A stretch of 64,000 nt of DNA, taken from positions 24,339 to 88,338 of the forward strand of contig NZ_NFLJ01000007.1 of assembly GCF_002160865.1 (NCBI RefSeq), in the 5' to 3' direction. The translations under genes were made by a program, and so were the position numbers. This DNA is from Massiliimicrobium timonense (lineage in GTDB: Bacteria; Bacillota_I; Bacilli_A; Erysipelotrichales; Coprobacillaceae). The notes under the pieces are model-generated. The model did not search any database. It was not told the origin of the DNA and worked only from the letters and a program-made list of their open reading frames with translations. Below, piece by piece: positions 17,647 to 27,775 of the stretch; within the stretch, counting starts at the first letter, position 1, and the number at the start of each line of letters is the position of its first letter.

Positions 17647-20595
17647 TTATGATGCATTTTGTGCTAAATCAATTGCATCTTTTAATTTAACACTCACTAA
17701 TTTTGTCACACCTTTTTGTTGCATTGTTGCCCCATATAAAAGATCACATTCTTCCATTGTTCCTTCACGATGAGTAACAACAATAAATTGTGTCTGTCCC
17801 GAAAATTCTCTTAAATATTTTGCAAAACGTTCTACGTTTGCAACATCCAAAGCAGCTTCCACCTCATCTAAAATACACATTGGAACCGGTCTGACACGTA
17901 AAATCGCAAACAGACAGGAAATTGCAATCAATGCCTTTTCTCCTCCTGAAAACAAGGTAATATTTTGAACAGCTTTACCCGGTGGCTGAACATCAATATC
18001 AACCCCTGTTTCTAAGATATTGTCTGGATCACTATATTTTAACTTGGCTTTTCCACCACCAAATAAATTTCTAAAAACAATGTTAAATTCATGATTGATT
18101 TTTTCAAAAGTTTCACTGAAGCGTGAAATCATAATCTCATCCATTTCATCAATAGCTTTTAAAATACTATCTTGAGCGTGAATCAAATCTAAACGCTGAT
18201 GATTTAATGTTTCATAACGTGTTGAAACTTCCTGATAATCTTCTATGGCCTGTAAATTCACATGTCCCAATGATTCAATCTGATGTCTTAATAGACGAAC
18301 TTCCTCTTTAGCCTTTTGCATATTGACTTCCTGTGAATATTCTTCCTTAGCAAATTCAAAAGTCATCTTATATTCTTCATTTAAACGTTGTAAATGATTG
18401 TTCAATTCTGTTTCCTGTTTAGCTTTATCCACTTGCTTTTGTGTCATATCAGCCTGTATTTCTCTTAAATGAGCGCGTGTCATCTTTAAAGCATCTTCCA
18501 GCTGATCATTTTCATTAACAAAACTCATACGCAATTCACGCTTAGCTTGAATACTTTCCGTTAAACGATCTCGTATCTTTTTTGCTTCATTTAATTCCTG
18601 TAGTAAGTGGTTATTTTCTGTTCCTTTTTCCATCTCTGACAATTCAACACTTTGATGAGTTAAACTTTCATACTCACTTTTGGCAATCTGCAGTTCACTT
18701 TTCTTGTTTGTGACAACAAGTTCCAGTTTTGCAAATGACATTTGTTTTTGAAGCAGATTATGTGAAATTTCTCTTGCCAGATTATCTAATTCATTGAGTT
18801 TAGCTTTCTTTTGAGTCATATCTTTTTCACTTTGACGAATCTTTTCTACCAGCAATTCTAATTCACGTTTACTTGTCAATAAAGACGTTGACTGTTTCAA
18901 ACTTCCTCCTGTCAGTGATCCACCAACATTAATCACTTCGCCATCTAAAGTCACGACTTTATATCTGGCAAATGTTGCTTTTGACAACAGAGAAGCATGA
19001 TCCAATGTATCTGCCACAATGACATGTCCTAACTGATTATCAACAATACGTTGTATCTCTTGAGGATATTTGACAAAATCACTCATAACGCCTAAAAAAC
19101 CTTTTGTATTTTGACAAACCAATAAATGTTCTTCACGCAAATGTCTTTCTTTCATTGTTGTGATAGGAAGAAAAGTGGCACGACCAGATTTATTATTCTT
19201 TAAAAAACGAATCGCATTTCTGGCATCCTCATCTTGCTTAGTGACAACAAATTGAACAGCACTCCCTAAGGCAACAGATAAGGCTGTTTCATATTCTGGA
19301 GCTGTTTCTAATAAATCACCTAAAACACCGACAATGCCTTGCATAGAATCCTTTGCTTTGATGATTGAACGAACACCATAGCTATAACCCGTTTTATTTT
19401 CAATCAGATCCACAAGCTGTTCCTTACGATGACGATCATTATGTAATTGAAGATTTAAATTTTCAATACTCTGTCTTAAATTATTCATTTGGGCTCGATT
19501 TTTTTCCTGTGCTGCTTCCAATGTCATCTTTTCTTCTTTGGTTTCATTATAGCGATGAACACGGTCATTGTATTCACTAATCGCATCCTGTAAAATCGCT
19601 TTTAATTGTTCTATACGTGCCTGTAAATCTTCTTTATTCGTTGTTTCTAAAATATGTTTACGATTAGCATCAATTTCTACTTTTTGTGTTTCCAGCTGAT
19701 TGACATTATTCATAGCCGTTAAAAGTTTACCCTGCAAGGCATTCACTTCCTGATCTAAATCAAACATCTTTTTCTTTAAACTCTCATTTTGTTGTTCATT
19801 GATTAAAATTTGCCCTTCAATCGTTACTTTCTCTTTATCTAATAAATCTAATGACTGATTTAAATCTTTTAATGACGTTGATAAACTTTCAATTCCCTTC
19901 ACCAGCACACTGACTTCAACAGATTGTAACTGATTTTTTAAATCGACATAAATTTCTGCTTTTTCCTTTTGACGTTTTAAAGGTGAAAGCTGCTTTTCTA
20001 ACTCCAGGCAGATATCCTCAACACGATCTAAATTATCCTTTGTTCTTTCCAGTTTTCTAATCGATTCCAGTTTTCTTTTTTTATACTTTGCAACTCCTGC
20101 TGCTTCCTCAAACATCCCACGTCTTTCTTCAGGCTTACTATCAGCAAAAGTTGAAATATTTCCCTGTGAAATAATCGAAAGTGAATCTCGTCCTAAACCC
20201 GTATCCATAATCAAATCAACTATATCCTTTAAACGACATGGTTCTTTATTGATTAAATATTCTGCTTCATTATTTTGACGATATAAACGTCTTGTCAACT
20301 CCACTTCATTATAATCCACATTCATGAAACGATCTTCATTATCAAAAACCAGTGTCACTTCAGCAACATTTTGAGCCTTACGATCTTCACTGCCATTAAA
20401 AATAACATCGGACATATTAGACCCACGCAGTGATTTGACTGACTGTTCACCTAAAACCCATCTTACAGCATCACTAATATTCGATTTTCCACAACCATTC
20501 GGTCCCACAATACCTGTAATACCTGGTTGAAATTCAATCACTGATTTATCTGCAAATGATTTAAAACCATGTAATTCAATTCTTTTTAAATACAT
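17647..20595 (-). CDS. smc: Chromosome segregation protein SMC
   Basis: A 982-residue SMC ATPase. Walker A GPNGCGKSN lies at about residue 32. A hinge domain covers about 410-530, flanked by long coiled coils. The C-terminal head has the signature LFSGGEKAL and Walker B CILDEVEAALD. With ScpA/ScpB it forms condensin. The protein is about 200 residues shorter than the 1186-residue B. subtilis SMC, and the loss must be in the coiled-coil arms because both head and hinge motifs are intact. RBS AAAGGA precedes ATG 20595. It lies between the two-component system and ftsY. Confidence 0.94.
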   Translation of the reverse strand: MYLKRIELHGFKSFADKSVIEFQPGITGIVGPNGCGKSNISDAVRWVLGEQSVKSLRGSNMSDVIFNGSEDRKAQNVAEVTLVFDNEDRFMNVDYNEVELTRRLYRQNNEAEYLINKEPCRLKDIVDLIMDTGLGRDSLSIISQGNISTFADSKPEERRGMFEEAAGVAKYKKRKLESIRKLERTKDNLDRVEDICLELEKQLSPLKRQKEKAEIYVDLKNQLQSVEVSVLVKGIESLSTSLKDLNQSLDLLDKEKVTIEGQILINEQQNESLKKKMFDLDQEVNALQGKLLTAMNNVNQLETQKVEIDANRKHILETTNKEDLQARIEQLKAILQDAISEYNDRVHRYNETKEEKMTLEAAQEKNRAQMNNLRQSIENLNLQLHNDRHRKEQLVDLIENKTGYSYGVRSIIKAKDSMQGIVGVLGDLLETAPEYETALSVALGSAVQFVVTKQDEDARNAIRFLKNNKSGRATFLPITTMKERHLREEHLLVCQNTKGFLGVMSDFVKYPQEIQRIVDNQLGHVIVADTLDHASLLSKATFARYKVVTLDGEVINVGGSLTGGSLKQSTSLLTSKRELELLVEKIRQSEKDMTQKKAKLNELDNLAREISHNLLQKQMSFAKLELVVTNKKSELQIAKSEYESLTHQSVELSEMEKGTENNHLLQELNEAKKIRDRLTESIQAKRELRMSFVNENDQLEDALKMTRAHLREIQADMTQKQVDKAKQETELNNHLQRLNEEYKMTFEFAKEEYSQEVNMQKAKEEVRLLRHQIESLGHVNLQAIEDYQEVSTRYETLNHQRLDLIHAQDSILKAIDEMDEIMISRFSETFEKINHEFNIVFRNLFGGGKAKLKYSDPDNILETGVDIDVQPPGKAVQNITLFSGGEKALIAISCLFAILRVRPVPMCILDEVEAALDVANVERFAKYLREFSGQTQFIVVTHREGTMEECDLLYGATMQQKGVTKLVSVKLKDAIDLAQNAS

Positions 20596-20609
20596 AGATC
20601 AATTCCTTT

Positions 20610-21998
20610 CTAAGAGTGATTTTCTTTTTTCATCAATTTATCACTAATATGAAATGTTTTATTTTGTGGTAAATAAACTGTAAAACGACTGCCTCCTTCT
20701 TCACGAGAAACAACATCAATACGTCCATGATGTAAATCAACAATCCTTTTGACAATTGATAAACCTAAACCATTTCCTTCCACACTTCTTGATTTATCTT
20801 GACGATAAAAACGTTCAAAAATATGTGAAATCGCTTCTTTACTCATTCCTACACCCGTATCTTCAATCACAACTTCTACTTCTTTAGATGTTTTTTTCAC
20901 ATGAATCATGACCACACCATTATCCTGTGTATACTTAATCGCATTATTAATTAAATTAATCCACACCTGTTCTAGACGTGATTCATCTCCAACAATACGG
21001 ATATCATTTTTAGGCACTTCAAATTCAATTTCAATATTCTTACTCAATGCAAAATTATCCTGTGTTTCAATCACACGATTTAACTGTTCAATCAAAGAAA
21101 ATTCACTTGTTTCCAGTTTTACATCTTCACCTTCTAATAAAGTCAGCTGTAACATGTTCTTTGATAAAGTCGATAAACGTTTACTATGAAACAAGATAAT
21201 ATCAGCATATTTTTGTCGTTGTTCATCACTTAACTGTTCATTCTTTAAAATTGTTGCAAAACCTTGAATGGCTGTAAGAGGTGTCTGAAATTCATGAGAA
21301 ACATCTGAAATAAATTGCTGACGTGTTTCATCCTGTTTAGCCAATTGTTGTGCCATTTGATTGAAACTGCGATTTAAACGAGCAATTTCATCTTTTCCTG
21401 TATAATTGACACGCACGCGATAATTCCCCTTAGATAACTCATTGGTAGCCTTCGTTAAACGAGAAATAGGTTTGACAATAATATCAGCAATCACTAAAAA
21501 AGTAATACTTCCAGCAATCAACATACAAAATACAGCAATCAAAGCAGAATCAAGAAAAATCATTTCTCTTTTACTCATATCTTTTTGGACATAAACAATA
21601 TAATCTTGATTCTTCACACGAATAGATTTTGCAAATATACGAATAGAAGAATCTTTTAAAACAATGCTTTGACCAATATTTTCTTTTAAAAACTCAACAT
21701 CCTTTAATGATAAATGCTGTTCCTTCATGTTTCCATAAATATATTTTTGTTGATTGGATTCAATATAAAAACTCACTTCTGAAGTGGCTGCATACCCCTG
21801 TAAGATTTTATCTAAATCATCTGAATCAATCAGATTCATAAAGTCTTCTATTAATTCGGTAGAATTTTGCAATTCTTCAACAGCCAACAATCCTAATTCA
21901 TTCGCATTTTTACGTAATGAAAAATATCCAGCAATCGAAAAACTAAATAAAATACTGACTAAAAAACCAATAATCAATTTTCCATAAATGGATTTCAT
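20610..21998 (-). CDS. Sensor histidine kinase (HAMP, HisKA, HATPase)
   Basis: A 462-residue membrane kinase. Transmembrane segments lie at about residues 8-26 and 150-173, bracketing a ~120-residue extracytoplasmic sensor. HAMP (PISRLTKATNELSKGNYRV) follows, then the phosphorylated His H235 in DVSHEFQTPLTA. The ATPase domain has N (NLINNAIKYT), G1 (EDTGVGMS), F (FERFYRQDKSR) and G2 (GNGLGLSIVKRI) boxes. It overlaps its response regulator as ATGA. The signal is unknown. Domain order resembles PhoR/ResE-type kinases. Confidence 0.9.
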   Translation of the reverse strand: MKSIYGKLIIGFLVSILFSFSIAGYFSLRKNANELGLLAVEELQNSTELIEDFMNLIDSDDLDKILQGYAATSEVSFYIESNQQKYIYGNMKEQHLSLKDVEFLKENIGQSIVLKDSSIRIFAKSIRVKNQDYIVYVQKDMSKREMIFLDSALIAVFCMLIAGSITFLVIADIIVKPISRLTKATNELSKGNYRVRVNYTGKDEIARLNRSFNQMAQQLAKQDETRQQFISDVSHEFQTPLTAIQGFATILKNEQLSDEQRQKYADIILFHSKRLSTLSKNMLQLTLLEGEDVKLETSEFSLIEQLNRVIETQDNFALSKNIEIEFEVPKNDIRIVGDESRLEQVWINLINNAIKYTQDNGVVMIHVKKTSKEVEVVIEDTGVGMSKEAISHIFERFYRQDKSRSVEGNGLGLSIVKRIVDLHHGRIDVVSREEGGSRFTVYLPQNKTFHISDKLMKKENHS

Positions 21999-22669
21999 GG
22001 TTCAACCTCAATCTTATACCCCAGTCCTCTCACTGTCACGACTTTAAAACCTGGTAAATGTCCCAGATTTTCACGAATACGTTTAATATGAACATCTACT
22101 GTACGATCAAACCCATCATAATCCATTCCCCATATTTTTTCAATAAGCTGTTCTCGGGTAAAAATCTGATTAGGATTTTTCGCCAGTTCAAATGCCAATT
22201 CAAATTGTTTTAATGGTAAATGGATTGTCTGATCATGATAACGGATTTCATATTTATCACCATCAAAAACAACATCATGTAAAGTCACAATATTTTGACT
22301 ATTGATACTATATCTTTTTAAGATTGTTTTGACTCTTGCCAATAATTCATCTGGATCAAAAGGCTTTGTGACATAATCATCAATTCCTAATGAAAAACCT
22401 CTTAATTTATCAGCAGACTGTGATTTTGCTGTTAACATGATAACAGGGATATCTTTCATTTCTTTCATTTCTTCAACAAGTTGAAAACCATCCATCACAG
22501 GCATCATAATATCAACAATCGCCAAATCAATATATTCATTTTCTAAAAGTTGCAATGCTTCTTGACCACTTGCTGCCTGTACAACAGAAAATCCTTCTTT
22601 ATCTAAATAAAAACGTATTAACTCTCTAATATGTTCCTCATCATCCACAATTAAAATCTTTGATTTCAT
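21995..22669 (-). CDS. OmpR/PhoB-family response regulator
   Basis: A 224-residue regulator. The receiver domain has phospho-acceptor D53 in IVDIMMPVMDG, acidic pair D9-D10 and K in MLTAKSQ. The C-terminal winged helix contains LPLKQFELAFELAKNPNQIF, TVDVHIKRIRENLG and TVRGLGYKIE. GAGGTGG precedes ATG 22669. It is transcribed ahead of the kinase and smc. An inverted repeat in its promoter could be an autoregulatory site. Confidence 0.92.
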   Translation of the reverse strand: MKSKILIVDDEEHIRELIRFYLDKEGFSVVQAASGQEALQLLENEYIDLAIVDIMMPVMDGFQLVEEMKEMKDIPVIMLTAKSQSADKLRGFSLGIDDYVTKPFDPDELLARVKTILKRYSINSQNIVTLHDVVFDGDKYEIRYHDQTIHLPLKQFELAFELAKNPNQIFTREQLIEKIWGMDYDGFDRTVDVHIKRIRENLGHLPGFKVVTVRGLGYKIEVEP

Positions 22670-22696
22670 AATCTTTCCACCTCAATTCATTTTGTT

Positions 22697-22752
22697 ATTA
22701 TATCATAATTATCATGGAATTCCTATATTTATTGTAGATGAATATAGGAATT
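22697..22752 (-). promoter_or_regulatory. Promoter region of the two-component operon with inverted repeat
   Basis: A minus-strand TATAAT lies at 22697-22702. A perfect 12-bp inverted repeat, AATTCCTATATT (22718-22729) and AATATAGGAATT (22741-22752) with 11 bases between, starts over the -35 position. No good -35 hexamer is visible, which fits an activator-dependent promoter. Confidence 0.6.
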
Positions 22753-22754
22753 TA

Positions 22755-22787
22755 CAAAAATAAAACAACACGCAATGTGTTGTTTTA
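22755..22787 (-). terminator. Terminator after the Sel1-repeat gene
   Basis: AAAACAACAC (22762-22771) and GTGTTGTTTT (22777-22786) form a 10-bp stem with a GCAAT loop, followed by ATTTTTG on the minus strand. It overlaps the stop codon at 22785-22787. Confidence 0.85.
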
Positions 22788-25700
22788 CGAGTTCTTAAAA
22801 GGATGAACAAAAGATTTTCTTTTAATCACTTTCATTAATTCTTTGGCCCCTTCAACCTGAGCATCCAATGCCTTTTGACACCAGTATTTGGCATCTTTTA
22901 TAGACACCTTTGTCCCCTGACCATAAGTATAAGCTCTTGCCAAATTCAAATAAGCATTTTCATTATCTAATTTAGCAGCCTGTAAAAATAATGCAAAAGA
23001 TTTTTCAAGATCAACAGCAACCCCATCACCTTCTTTATAGCAGACACCTAAATTATTCATTGCACCGGGATGTCCTTGATCAACTGCTTTTTGATAATAA
23101 AGAATCGCCTTGTCTTTATCCTGCCATTTTTCTCCTGCTTCAAAATCATATAAAACAGCCAGATTATAAAGTGATGAAGGATGATTTCTATTGGCTCCTT
23201 GTTTAAAAAAGGCAATGGCTTTTTGAAAATCCTGTTCAACACCTTTTCCAGCTTTATACATATTTCCTAAAAAGTAACTGGCACGAGGAGAATCCATATC
23301 TAATGCTTTTTGATAATACATCAGTGCCTGTGCGTAAGATTGCTTTAAAAGTCCATCTTCATACATTCTTCCAATTTCGATATAACCATCAGCTATACCA
23401 TTTTGACCAGCAAGTTCATAATAATGCAAAGCCTGTTGTAAGTCTTGACTGACAGCTAATCCTTCTTCATAAAAGCGTCCGACATGATACATTCCACGTC
23501 CCCAATTTTCATTAGCAGCCATTAAATAGTATTCCAGTGCCTTTTGAATATTTGTTTTTGTCCCTACACCATATTCATAACAATAAGCCACATTGCAAAG
23601 AGCTGGTCCATATTTCTGTTTAGCAGCTTCTTGATACAAATGAAAAGCCTTTATTTCATCTTTTGAACAACCCAGTCCTTCTTCATAAAGAATACCTAGC
23701 TGAGATAATGCTCTTGGATAATTCTTTTGGGCTGCCAGTTCGTAATAATACTTAGCCTGCGTATAATCTTGTGTTACTCCAATACCATTAGCATAGCAGA
23801 AAGCCAAATTACATTGACAGACATCATCATTTTGATTAGCTCCCTGTTGATAATAATCTACAGCCTTTGTAAAATCAACAGGAACACCACGTCCATCTTC
23901 ATACATTAATCCAAGTGAACACAAAGCTCTGACATTCCCCTGCTTTACTGCCAATTCATAATAGTGCAATGCCTGTTGATAATCCTGTTCAACATAGATT
24001 CCATCTTCATAACAGTATCCTAGTCGCCACAACGCCACATCAAAACCAGCATCAGCACCTTTTTGATAACACTCTACAGCTTTCTTCAAATCAATATCTA
24101 CACCAATTCCCATTTCATAACAACACCCAAGATTTGTTAATCCACGTAAATTGCCATATTCACTAGATTGACGATAACATTCTATAGCTTTTGTTAAATC
24201 TTTTTGACAGCCCATTCCTGTTTCATAATAATAGCCTAAATTACACAAGGCAGCTCCATCATGAAGCAAAGCGGCCTGTTGATAATAATCAAAAGCTTTT
24301 TTCAAATCAACCTGTCCATCTAAAAGTCCTTCTTCATAAATATAACCCAGACAGCAAAGAGCACGTGGATATTCATAGGAAGCTGCTTTTTCATACCATT
24401 TGACAGCTTCTTGGTAATCGGCTTTACCATTGATTCCCTGTTCATATAAATAAGCCAGATTACACATAGCTCTTAAGTTGCCTTGATTGGATGCCTGTAT
24501 ATAATAATCACGTGATTTTTCAAAATTCTTTTCTACACCAATACCCATTTCATAGCAGTAACCAAGATTACATAGTGCCACATCATAATCTTGTTTAGCT
24601 GCTTCTTGATAAATCTCAACAGCTTTTGAGGCATTCTGTTCTGTACCAATTCCTGCTTCAAAACAATAACCTAAGTTTGTCATTCCTCGTAGACTACCCG
24701 CCTTGGCAGCCTGTTCATAATAAGCAAAGGCTTGTTTTTCATTTTTATCTACCCCAATACCCATTTCATAGTAATATCCTAGTGTACATAGTGATTGGGC
24801 ATCATGTAAAGATGCACCTTTTTGGACATAGTCAAAAGCCAATTTTTCATCTTTATCAACATAGATGCCATTTTCCAGATAGTAGGCATATTTATTTATT
24901 GCATAAACATATCCTAAATCAGCACTACGTTTTAAATAATCCATTGACAACTGTGGCTGTTCTTGTTCAATCATATGACCATAAGCCATCATGGCTCTTG
25001 GATAACCCATATTCGCACTTTGTAAATAGAGTTCTTTGGCACGAGTAAGATCAACAGGAACACCTATTCCCATTTCATAACAATATCCCAAATAACAGTG
25101 AGCAGGTGCATAATTTTGATTAGATGCCTGTTGATACCAGTAAACAGCCTGTTCACTATCCTGTTCAACACCTTCCCCCACTTCATACAGATAACCCATT
25201 TGAAGTTGAGCAACTGGCAATCCATCTTTGGCGCAATCTAAATACCATGAAGCCGCTTTTGTTAAATCTTGAGATACGCCTAGTCCACACTCATAACAAT
25301 AACCAATCGCATATTTGGCTTGTGTATAACCTAAATCCGCTGCCTGTTTATAATATGTCATGGCTTTGACTTCATCTTTTAATGTTCCATATCCAAAACA
25401 ATAACATTCTCCTAAATAATATAAAGCACGAGGAAACTGATCTTGTGCAGATTTTTCAAAATATTCAAATGCTTGTTGTAAATCAACTTGACAGCCAATT
25501 CCTTCCAGACAACAATAAGCATAGTTACAGGCTGATAAACTATCTCCTAAATCTGCCGCCTGTTTATAATAAACAAGAGCCTGTTGTGGATTTTTTTGTG
25601 TTCCTAAACCAATCTCATTCATATAACCTAATGAACAAATCGCTTTTGCATGAAAATGATAAGCTGCTTTTTCAAACAGATGATAAGCACGATATTCATC

Positions 25701-26108
25701 CTGTACTTTGTCCTGTCCATTCATATATTGCAATCCTAATCGACATAATTCATCATCAGATAACAACTGTTCATTTTCTTCTTCTAAAGGATATGCAGAT
25801 AATAAACAGATATCTACCCCTATGACTTGTTGATGATCTTCAATATAATAATGTTCTTCCTGTAAATAAGGAGAATGACTCAAATCAGGAAAATGAGAAA
25901 TATCATATAAATTCATTAAATCATAGACAGCATTTTCAACTTCTTCTTCCGAACAAAACACAGTTTTGACTTTCATCAAAGCATCTTGACCATAATCATC
26001 TTTTAAATAAACCCACGCCATATCCTCATAAGATATTGCTACAAAATCAACTTTCCACTTACCAAAAAGAGGTTCATATAATTTCAAACGTTCCCATGTT
26101 TCCTCCAT
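22785..26108 (-). CDS. Giant Sel1-like repeat protein
   Basis: An 1107-residue protein built mostly of Sel1-like repeats of about 36 residues. I count 27 consecutive units from about residue 118 to 1095, each near the pattern A..LGYCYE.GIGV..D..KA..YY..AA..G. Such alpha-helical solenoids hold protein partners together. There is no signal peptide or membrane segment, so it should be cytoplasmic. The first ~115 residues are non-repeat and unrecognised, with a DVAWVYLK-like beta-rich region. RBS GGAGGGGAG precedes ATG 26108. It is the last gene of an operon with an NrnA-like phosphoesterase and a membrane protein. Its partner is unknown. Confidence 0.85.
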   Translation of the reverse strand: MEETWERLKLYEPLFGKWKVDFVAISYEDMAWVYLKDDYGQDALMKVKTVFCSEEEVENAVYDLMNLYDISHFPDLSHSPYLQEEHYYIEDHQQVIGVDICLLSAYPLEEENEQLLSDDELCRLGLQYMNGQDKVQDEYRAYHLFEKAAYHFHAKAICSLGYMNEIGLGTQKNPQQALVYYKQAADLGDSLSACNYAYCCLEGIGCQVDLQQAFEYFEKSAQDQFPRALYYLGECYCFGYGTLKDEVKAMTYYKQAADLGYTQAKYAIGYCYECGLGVSQDLTKAASWYLDCAKDGLPVAQLQMGYLYEVGEGVEQDSEQAVYWYQQASNQNYAPAHCYLGYCYEMGIGVPVDLTRAKELYLQSANMGYPRAMMAYGHMIEQEQPQLSMDYLKRSADLGYVYAINKYAYYLENGIYVDKDEKLAFDYVQKGASLHDAQSLCTLGYYYEMGIGVDKNEKQAFAYYEQAAKAGSLRGMTNLGYCFEAGIGTEQNASKAVEIYQEAAKQDYDVALCNLGYCYEMGIGVEKNFEKSRDYYIQASNQGNLRAMCNLAYLYEQGINGKADYQEAVKWYEKAASYEYPRALCCLGYIYEEGLLDGQVDLKKAFDYYQQAALLHDGAALCNLGYYYETGMGCQKDLTKAIECYRQSSEYGNLRGLTNLGCCYEMGIGVDIDLKKAVECYQKGADAGFDVALWRLGYCYEDGIYVEQDYQQALHYYELAVKQGNVRALCSLGLMYEDGRGVPVDFTKAVDYYQQGANQNDDVCQCNLAFCYANGIGVTQDYTQAKYYYELAAQKNYPRALSQLGILYEEGLGCSKDEIKAFHLYQEAAKQKYGPALCNVAYCYEYGVGTKTNIQKALEYYLMAANENWGRGMYHVGRFYEEGLAVSQDLQQALHYYELAGQNGIADGYIEIGRMYEDGLLKQSYAQALMYYQKALDMDSPRASYFLGNMYKAGKGVEQDFQKAIAFFKQGANRNHPSSLYNLAVLYDFEAGEKWQDKDKAILYYQKAVDQGHPGAMNNLGVCYKEGDGVAVDLEKSFALFLQAAKLDNENAYLNLARAYTYGQGTKVSIKDAKYWCQKALDAQVEGAKELMKVIKRKSFVHPFKNS

Positions 26109-26119
26109 AATCTCCCCTC

Positions 26120-27775
26120 CTATTTCACGGTGATTGCAGAAACAGTCTGTGAAGTCGATTCATCATCAATATATTCAATCGTTACAGTATCACCAGCTTT
26201 TAAAAATGGTAATTGGGCATTTAAAGAAACAGGTGCAATAAAGATTTTTTGAGAATCCTTTAATTGAAAATAATACTGTGAATTGCCATTGACAACCACT
26301 TCATGAATCTCAGTAATCACTGAACTCAATTCACTGTTATCATAATCAACCTGTGTTTTTCCATTATCTTTTAGCAATGCATAATATGCCTTTTCAGCTT
26401 CAGCAACACTGTCCCCTACTGAAACAATCTGATAATTTTCAACACTGACGAAAGCATATTTTTTAACAAGACCAGCACTATCTTTTAAAGACATAAAGTA
26501 AGTCGGTTCACCCCCAGCATTAATCAAAATTGGGAATGTTGCCGTATATTTTAAATCTGTCACCTTTCCTTCAGCTGAAGACATAGCAGAAAATTCCTCA
26601 GCCCCACTAATAGCATAATATTTGGCTTCTTTGGTACGCATATTAATTAAGGCAAAACCAACATTTGATGCATCATTAGAAACAGATGTTAAACCTGTAT
26701 ATAAATAAACATCATCATTTAAAGCAATATAGTTATATCCATCCGTAGGTTTTAAAACCCCTTTTTGAGAAAAAATAGTATTAAAGAAACCATGTGTATA
26801 TTTTCCCCAGTTATTTAACTGTTCTAACAATAATTCAGAAGGATAAACACGATCAATCCATGTTGGCACATCTTCAATAGCATAATATTGACATTCCCCA
26901 CTCACAGCATCTACCAGCACAGCTCCGGTAATATCTTTTCCACCAAACAATCCAATTTTATAAGTATATGTTGGTGCAACCCAATAAGGATGTCCATTAT
27001 CATCAATTTCAAAAGAAGGTGATTCAAACATCTTTGTTGGATAATGAATACGTAAATGACGATCAATATTTCTAAAGAATAAATCTGAATGAGAATATTT
27101 CATTCCTTCTTCTAAACGCACCACTTCACTTTCCTGTGTCACCATATCAACACGAATATAAGCAGGAAGACCTTCACGATGATTTGTAAACCATTTAATC
27201 AAATCACTATAAGAAATTGTCGTCACTCTAAAAGGTTTATCTTGATAATTGATTTGTACATAATCATTATCAACTTCAAACTGTGAAACATAATCAACAA
27301 TTTCGCCCATCTTACGATCTCCTAGACGCTCAGCACTTTCTTTATCAACAACAGGAATAGACTGAAAATCTACTTTTGGATTATCTTTATAAAAATCAGC
27401 ATTTTTATCAACATTTAACTGTTTTTGATAACTTGATGCAAAAAAGACTGGTGAACTTATCAATTGTCCAGCAAAAACATAAACAAGCAACAAAGCCACA
27501 ATGGCACTCATGATTTTATTGGCTTTATCAAATGAAGCCAGAAATAAAAATCTTAATGCTATAAATATAACTAATTCAATACTTAAAAAGAATATAAAAT
27601 CCGGTGATCTTAAATTAATTGGAATTAAAACAAAATATTCCACAACCAAAAAGACAACCATTACAATCAACAAAGCCTTAAGCGTTCCACCCTTTTGAGG
27701 ATGCGATTGATGAAAAAACTGACGTTGTCTGTTTTCCGTCATTTTTGTAAAAAATTTTTCAAATAAATTATCCAT
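26120..27775 (-). CDS. Conserved membrane-anchored protein with large extracytoplasmic domain
   Basis: A 551-residue protein. A basic ~30-residue cytoplasmic tail is followed by three to four hydrophobic segments (about residues 32-52, 58-80, 87-105). The remaining ~440 residues are soluble and probably outside the cell. The soluble part contains blocks such as GLFGGKDITGAVLVDAVSGE, DVPTWIDRVYPSELL, DGYNYIALNDDVYLYTG and INAGGEPTYFMSLKD that I recognise from a widespread Clostridia family of unknown function. A C-terminal OB-like segment (FLKAGDTVTIEYID) ends it. It overlaps nrnA by 8 bases and is 11 bases ahead of the Sel1 gene. I assign no function. Confidence 0.7.
   Translation of the reverse strand: MDNLFEKFFTKMTENRQRQFFHQSHPQKGGTLKALLIVMVVFLVVEYFVLIPINLRSPDFIFFLSIELVIFIALRFLFLASFDKANKIMSAIVALLLVYVFAGQLISSPVFFASSYQKQLNVDKNADFYKDNPKVDFQSIPVVDKESAERLGDRKMGEIVDYVSQFEVDNDYVQINYQDKPFRVTTISYSDLIKWFTNHREGLPAYIRVDMVTQESEVVRLEEGMKYSHSDLFFRNIDRHLRIHYPTKMFESPSFEIDDNGHPYWVAPTYTYKIGLFGGKDITGAVLVDAVSGECQYYAIEDVPTWIDRVYPSELLLEQLNNWGKYTHGFFNTIFSQKGVLKPTDGYNYIALNDDVYLYTGLTSVSNDASNVGFALINMRTKEAKYYAISGAEEFSAMSSAEGKVTDLKYTATFPILINAGGEPTYFMSLKDSAGLVKKYAFVSVENYQIVSVGDSVAEAEKAYYALLKDNGKTQVDYDNSELSSVITEIHEVVVNGNSQYYFQLKDSQKIFIAPVSLNAQLPFLKAGDTVTIEYIDDESTSQTVSAITVK

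Noticed and set aside
23969..25825. Series of plus-strand open frames opposite the Sel1 gene
   Set aside because: They are antisense shadows that repeat with the same period as the Sel1 repeats and lack ribosome binding sites.
22785..26108. Regular repeats suggestive of a CRISPR or tandem DNA array
   Set aside because: The repeats are protein-level (about 108 bases), diverged at DNA level and in one open frame.
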